A DNA stretch of 25,468 bases from Christensenella sp. UBA7588 (GTDB lineage Bacteria; Bacillota; Clostridia; Christensenellales; CAG-917), in assembly GCA_002478945.1 (NCBI GenBank), contig DLKM01000013.1, positions 1-25,468 on the forward strand, given 5' to 3'. Below are positions 22,643 through 25,468 of the stretch, piece after piece (within the stretch, counting starts at the first letter, position 1; each line of letters opens with the position of its first letter). The notes under the pieces were generated by a model, which saw only the letters and a list, made by a program, of their open reading frames with translations, searched no databases and was not told where the DNA came from. A program made the translations under genes and the position numbers.

Positions 22643-22671
22643 ATGTTATGATTTTGTCAACATAAAGTCAA
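22643..22671 (-). promoter_or_regulatory. Promoter of the antiporter-mgtC operon
   Basis: On the minus strand TTGACT (22666-22671), 17 nt, TAACAT (22643-22648). It sits 10 bases from the ATTTAT/ATAAAT dyad, close enough for control by a protein bound there. Confidence 0.65.
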
Positions 22672-22680
22672 ATTATGAGT

Positions 22681-22698
22681 ATTTATACATTGATAAAT
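22681..22698. promoter_or_regulatory. Candidate LysR-type operator
   Basis: ATTTAT-ACATTG-ATAAAT is a perfect 6-bp dyad with a 6-nt centre and fits the T-N11-A pattern of LysR-type binding sites. It lies between the divergent antiporter operon and the LysR gene. Confidence 0.55.
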
Positions 22699-22721
22699 AT
22701 TCGTAATAACAGGAGGAAATT

Positions 22722-23630
22722 ATGTCTTTGCTCGACGACAGACTCGACACCCTGATAACGGTTTGCGAAACGAAGAATTTTACAAAAGCGGGAGAGATTT
22801 TGTCTCTTACGCAACCTGCGGTAAGCCAACATATCAAAAAGTTGGAGGAGGAGTTGCACACCACTCTGTTTTTGAGAAAAAAGGGGGAACTGGTACTCTC
22901 TCCCGAAGGGGAAATCGCGCTTTTGTACGCGCGCAGAATGAAAGCGCTTGCCGAAAAAATGCAAGAAAAAATCAAAAACGCCAAATACAACATCAACAAA
23001 ATTCGTATCGGCATTACACATACTCAAGAAAGCGGCTTTATGGTGGAAGCGTTGTCCAAAATGGCACTCGGAGACGATAACGTCAGCATAACTTTAATTA
23101 CTGACAACATAAAAAATCTTTATGATATGTTGGAAAATTTTGAAATAGACGTTGCCATTATCGAGGAAAAACCCACCAATCCGTCATTCAATTTTATGGT
23201 TATCGACACGGATATGTTGCTGTGTATGGCGTCTCCGAGGAATCCGCTTGCCAAAAAGACGGCAATCACTCTTTCCGAACTCAAAAAGCAGCATCTCATT
23301 TTGCGACTTCCGTCGTCGTCTACTCGAGAAAAATTTGAAAACGCGCTTTCCTCGATAGGAGAATCGCTCGACAACTTCGACGTAACAATCGAGGTCGACA
23401 GCATTGCGACGATTCGCAATCTCGTAAAAAAAGATATAGGCGTATCCATTCTTTCAAAGAGTGCGTGCTATAAGGAAATCAACAAAGGCTCGCTCGTTGC
23501 GCTTCCTATCGAAAATCTGAGTATGATTCGCGAAACCGCAATCGTGTATCATCACACCTTCTCGCACCCCGACATCATAGAAGGCATATCCAAAGCATAT
23601 AACGATATGGCAAATATGCTCAACAAATAG
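22722..23630 (+). CDS. LysR-family transcriptional regulator
   Basis: A typical 302-residue LysR regulator. The winged helix-turn-helix covers about 1-60 with the signature FTKAGEILSLTQPAVSQHIK and LEEELHTTLFLR, followed by a linker helix and a two-lobe effector domain (about 90-295). AGGAGG lies 5 nt before the ATG. It is divergent from the antiporter-mgtC operon, and members of this family commonly control the neighbouring divergent operon and themselves from one site. The effector cannot be predicted; an ion- or pH-related signal is suggested only by context. Confidence 0.92.
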   Translation: MSLLDDRLDTLITVCETKNFTKAGEILSLTQPAVSQHIKKLEEELHTTLFLRKKGELVLSPEGEIALLYARRMKALAEKMQEKIKNAKYNINKIRIGITHTQESGFMVEALSKMALGDDNVSITLITDNIKNLYDMLENFEIDVAIIEEKPTNPSFNFMVIDTDMLLCMASPRNPLAKKTAITLSELKKQHLILRLPSSSTREKFENALSSIGESLDNFDVTIEVDSIATIRNLVKKDIGVSILSKSACYKEINKGSLVALPIENLSMIRETAIVYHHTFSHPDIIEGISKAYNDMANMLNK

Positions 23631-23650
23631 GCGTTTTGCTCGCGCGCGTA

Positions 23651-23679
23651 TTGACTTGTATAAATAATTTATTTATAAT
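23651..23679 (+). promoter_or_regulatory. Strong promoter of the M28-type peptidase gene
   Basis: TTGACT (23651-23656), 17 nt, TATAAT (23674-23679). The start would be near 23686; the leader contains AAGGAG just before the ATG at 23707. Confidence 0.85.
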
Positions 23680-23706
23680 CGATATATCCGAATAAGGAGA
23701 AATATT

Positions 23707-24936
23707 ATGAAACTCACGCCCTTAAAAGACAACAAAACGCAAAGTGCAAAATATATGCACGACTTTATCACTCGAGTGATTAAATCTTTCGGAAAGCGCG
23801 ACTGCGGAAGCAAAGGCGAGGTCGACGCCGTAAAGTATATGGCAGAGGAAGTCGCACCCTACGCAAGCGAAGTCACGACTCAACCCTACGAAGCGCATCC
23901 GCTTGCATTTATGGGCTGGATATACATATCGGTTACGCTTATTCTCGGCGCATTCGTCAGCGCGTTCTTCATTCCCGTGCTTTCGATAGGACTTATATGC
24001 GTGGCAATGGCTCTTATGGTGCTTGAGTTCGTATTTTATCGCCAAGTGGTGGACTTTTTGTTCCCCAAACGTCAATCTCTCAATATGACCGCCATAAAGA
24101 AGCCGCAAGGCGAAGTGAAACGCAGAGTGCTTATATGCGGACACGCAGACGCCGCATACGAGTGGACGCTCAACTACTATCTCGGCGGAAAAGCGTTTAT
24201 AGCGCACTTCCTTATTTCGATTATCGGAATTTTGTATTTGTTTGCAATCGCAGTAGCCGCTTGCGTGGAAGGCGCAATCTACACCCCGATTGCGGACAAG
24301 GCTCTGTTTATCGCGCTCTGTTGCAGCGGCGTATTCGTGCCTTTCTGGATATTGATGTATATATTGTTCAACCCGAGAATAATCTCGGACGGCGCAACGG
24401 ACAACCTCACGGGATGCGCAATGGGCATTGCATTCCTCAAGGCTCTCAACGACAACGGCATCGAATTTGAAAACACCGAAGTCGGATGCATCTGCGCAGG
24501 CGGCGAAGAAGCAGGTTTGCGCGGCTCGAAAGCGTGGGTTAAAGCCCACAAGGACGATTTCAAAGACTGCCCCACGACCGTTCTTTGCATCGATACGATT
24601 CGAGAGGACGACCATATGCTCGTCAATTACAAGGATATGAACGGCTTTATAAAATGCGATACCGAAGCGACCGAACTTTGGCTCGACGCTTGCAAAGACG
24701 AAGGCGCAACGTGCAAAAAAGGTAGCGTCGCTCTCGGAGCAACCGATGCGGCGGCATTCACTCAAGGCGGCTTTAACAGCGTGTGCGTAACCGCAATGAA
24801 CTTCAATCTTCCCCGTTATTATCACACTCGCCTCGACGTCGCAGAGGACGTAAACGAGGACTGCCTTGCAAAGACTTTCGGCGTGCTTTGTTCTTTCGTC
24901 GAAAAAATCGACGACCTCGCACAAAAAGAAAACTGA
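23707..24936 (+). CDS. M28-family metallopeptidase with transmembrane insertions
   Basis: All five metal-binding positions of the M28 aminopeptidase fold can be placed: His146 in GHADAA, Asp232 in TDNLTG, Glu268 (with the base Glu267) in GGEEAG, Asp296 in CIDTI and His373 in YYHTRLD. An active two-zinc aminopeptidase is expected. Unusually for the family it has membrane segments inside the fold: two at about 68-110 before the first ligand and two at about 163-188 and 199-221 between the first and second ligands. There is no signal peptide. AAGGAG precedes the ATG. The gene is monocistronic with its own promoter and terminator. The substrate is unknown. Confidence 0.85.
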   Translation: MKLTPLKDNKTQSAKYMHDFITRVIKSFGKRDCGSKGEVDAVKYMAEEVAPYASEVTTQPYEAHPLAFMGWIYISVTLILGAFVSAFFIPVLSIGLICVAMALMVLEFVFYRQVVDFLFPKRQSLNMTAIKKPQGEVKRRVLICGHADAAYEWTLNYYLGGKAFIAHFLISIIGILYLFAIAVAACVEGAIYTPIADKALFIALCCSGVFVPFWILMYILFNPRIISDGATDNLTGCAMGIAFLKALNDNGIEFENTEVGCICAGGEEAGLRGSKAWVKAHKDDFKDCPTTVLCIDTIREDDHMLVNYKDMNGFIKCDTEATELWLDACKDEGATCKKGSVALGATDAAAFTQGGFNSVCVTAMNFNLPRYYHTRLDVAEDVNEDCLAKTFGVLCSFVEKIDDLAQKEN

Positions 24937-24951
24937 TTGCCAATATAAACT

Positions 24952-24984
24952 GCCCCGACGACGCGTCGGGGCTTTTTTATTTTT
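24952..24984 (+). terminator. Terminator of the M28-type gene
   Basis: GCCCCGACG, loop ACG and CGTCGGGGC form a 9-bp GC-rich stem followed by TTTTTTATTTTTT. Confidence 0.95.
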
Positions 24985-25047
24985 TGTGCGTTTTGAACAA
25001 ACAAAAACGCAATCGTCAATATTTTTTTCAATATTTGCGAAAGTAAC

Positions 25048-25076
25048 TTGTCAAAACCGTTTTTTTGAGTTACAAT
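25048..25076 (+). promoter_or_regulatory. Promoter upstream of the tRNA region
   Basis: TTGTCA (25048-25053), 17 nt, TACAAT (25071-25076). A transcript starting near 25083 would include the partial copy, the 165-base spacer and the complete tRNA-Pro up to the terminator at 25393. Confidence 0.6.
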
Positions 25077-25118
25077 ACCTATGCTGTTTGAGCAGTAAGA
25101 TACAATTTAACAACTATT

Positions 25119-25140
25119 TCGGGGTATAGCGCAGTTTGGT
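25119..25140 (+). pseudogene. 5' fragment of tRNA-Pro (22-bp copy)
   Basis: Identical to 25306-25327, the base before the tRNA and its first 21 nt (acceptor 5' strand and most of the D-arm). After TTTGGT the sequence diverges and no anticodon or T-arm follows. It is either a decayed tandem copy or a footprint of recombination at the 5' end of the tRNA gene. Confidence 0.7.
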
Positions 25141-25306
25141 TTGCGATAAGCAACGACCGCAAATGGAATTGTTCCGTATCTCGCAACATCACTTGTCACA
25201 TTGTGTCGAAACCGCAAGACCTGACGGAAATGCGCGAGCGCGCTCCCAAACATAAGGACACGCCGTCGAACAAGGACAGTTATAAAACAAACTTAATGAA
25301 ATTTAT

Positions 25307-25383
25307 CGGGGTATAGCGCAGTTTGGTAGCGCGCTTGACTGGGGGTCAAGAGGCCATGGGTTCAAGTCCCGTTACTCCGACCA
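25307..25383 (+). tRNA. tRNA-Pro (anticodon GGG)
   Basis: A complete 77-nt cloverleaf. Acceptor CGGGGTA (25307-25313) pairs with TACTCCG (25373-25379), with one G-U pair. The D-stem is GCGC/GCGC, the anticodon stem CTTGA/TCAAG with loop CTGGGGG, and the T-stem ATGGG/CCCGT with loop TTCAAGT. The anticodon GGG is at 25341-25343. The discriminator A is followed by an encoded CCA (25381-25383). Confidence 0.97.
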
Positions 25384-25392
25384 CAAACTTCG

Positions 25393-25425
25393 CTGAGTGC
25401 ATACATAGTGTGCACTCAGTTTTTT
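25393..25425 (+). terminator. Terminator of the tRNA transcript
   Basis: CTGAGTGCA (25393-25401) and TGCACTCAG (25411-25419) form a 9-bp stem followed by TTTTTT, 10 nt after the CCA. Confidence 0.9.
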
Positions 25426-25468
25426 ATATCCGTTCAACTTGCGCTTACGCAAACGTTGAAACGGATAT
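25426..25468. repeat. 43-bp imperfect inverted repeat at the window edge
   Basis: ATATCCGTTCAAC pairs with GTTGAAACGGATAT with one bulged A, and an inner TTGCG/CGCAA continues the stem around a CTTA loop. There is no T run inside the window. It abuts the tRNA terminator; the element may continue to the right. Confidence 0.6.

Larger units (their letters stand above)
24985..25306. other. Gene-free stretch before the tRNA
   Basis: About 320 bases without a credible gene. It holds a promoter (25048-25076), the partial tRNA copy (25119-25140) and 165 bases of unrecognised sequence with a TTTGCG/CGCAAA hairpin right after the copy. Confidence 0.6.

Noticed and set aside
1..25468. CRISPR array, transposase, integrase or phage genes
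   Set aside because: No regularly spaced repeats and no protein resembling these families on either strand.

Overview
The window looks like chromosome from a spore-forming member of the Bacillota, probably an uncultured Clostridia lineage. The reasons are a complete gerA-type spore germination operon, AGGAGG-type ribosome binding sites, sigma-A-like promoters, many intrinsic terminators, a DUF896 protein and a SipS-like signal peptidase. Most genes favour GAC, AAC and CTC codons at moderate GC. I cannot name a genus from the sequence.

Layout. Positions 1-823 are a repeat-rich, AT-rich stretch with one small DUF4926-like gene. A DUF2804 gene follows (824-1966). Next is about 840 bases without a long gene (1967-2808), holding a candidate small RNA, two imperfect repeats and one copy of a dispersed repeat. 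Then comes a 45-residue cysteine peptide (minus strand) and a plus-strand housekeeping block: uracil-DNA glycosylase, DUF896, a purine-type phosphoribosyltransferase and a U32 protein (3073-5864). A two-gene minus-strand operon (5956-10573) encodes very large membrane proteins that I cannot assign to any family. Divergent from it is NADP-type glutamate dehydrogenase (10985-12331). After gdhA lies a striking repeat region (12330-12916): a 125-bp palindrome whose right half, with a following terminator and tail, is duplicated about 380 bp downstream. A GtrA-family protein (minus) separates this from the germination operon gerA/gerB/gerC (13886-17714), a small ORF, a degenerate alpha/beta-hydrolase-like protein and signal peptidase I. 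The right part holds a cation/proton antiporter plus MgtC operon (minus) with a divergent LysR regulator, a membrane-embedded M28-type metallopeptidase, and tRNA-Pro(GGG) preceded by a partial copy of its own 5' end.

How it fits together. The ger operon should build a nutrient-sensing receptor in the spore inner membrane, but its C subunit has no lipobox cysteine. The LysR gene and the antiporter/MgtC operon share one short intergenic region with an ATTTAT-N6-ATAAAT dyad, which suggests local control of ion homeostasis. At least two genes (ung and the hydrolase-like gene), and probably lepB, have a -10 box 5-7 nt before the start codon, which points to leaderless mRNAs.

Best candidates for something undescribed are the paired 660/877-residue membrane proteins with identical topology (three N-terminal helices, a huge external domain, one C-terminal helix and a charged tail) and the family of covarying terminator hairpins with a conserved downstream tail. 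Family names rest on motifs read by eye; no database search was possible.
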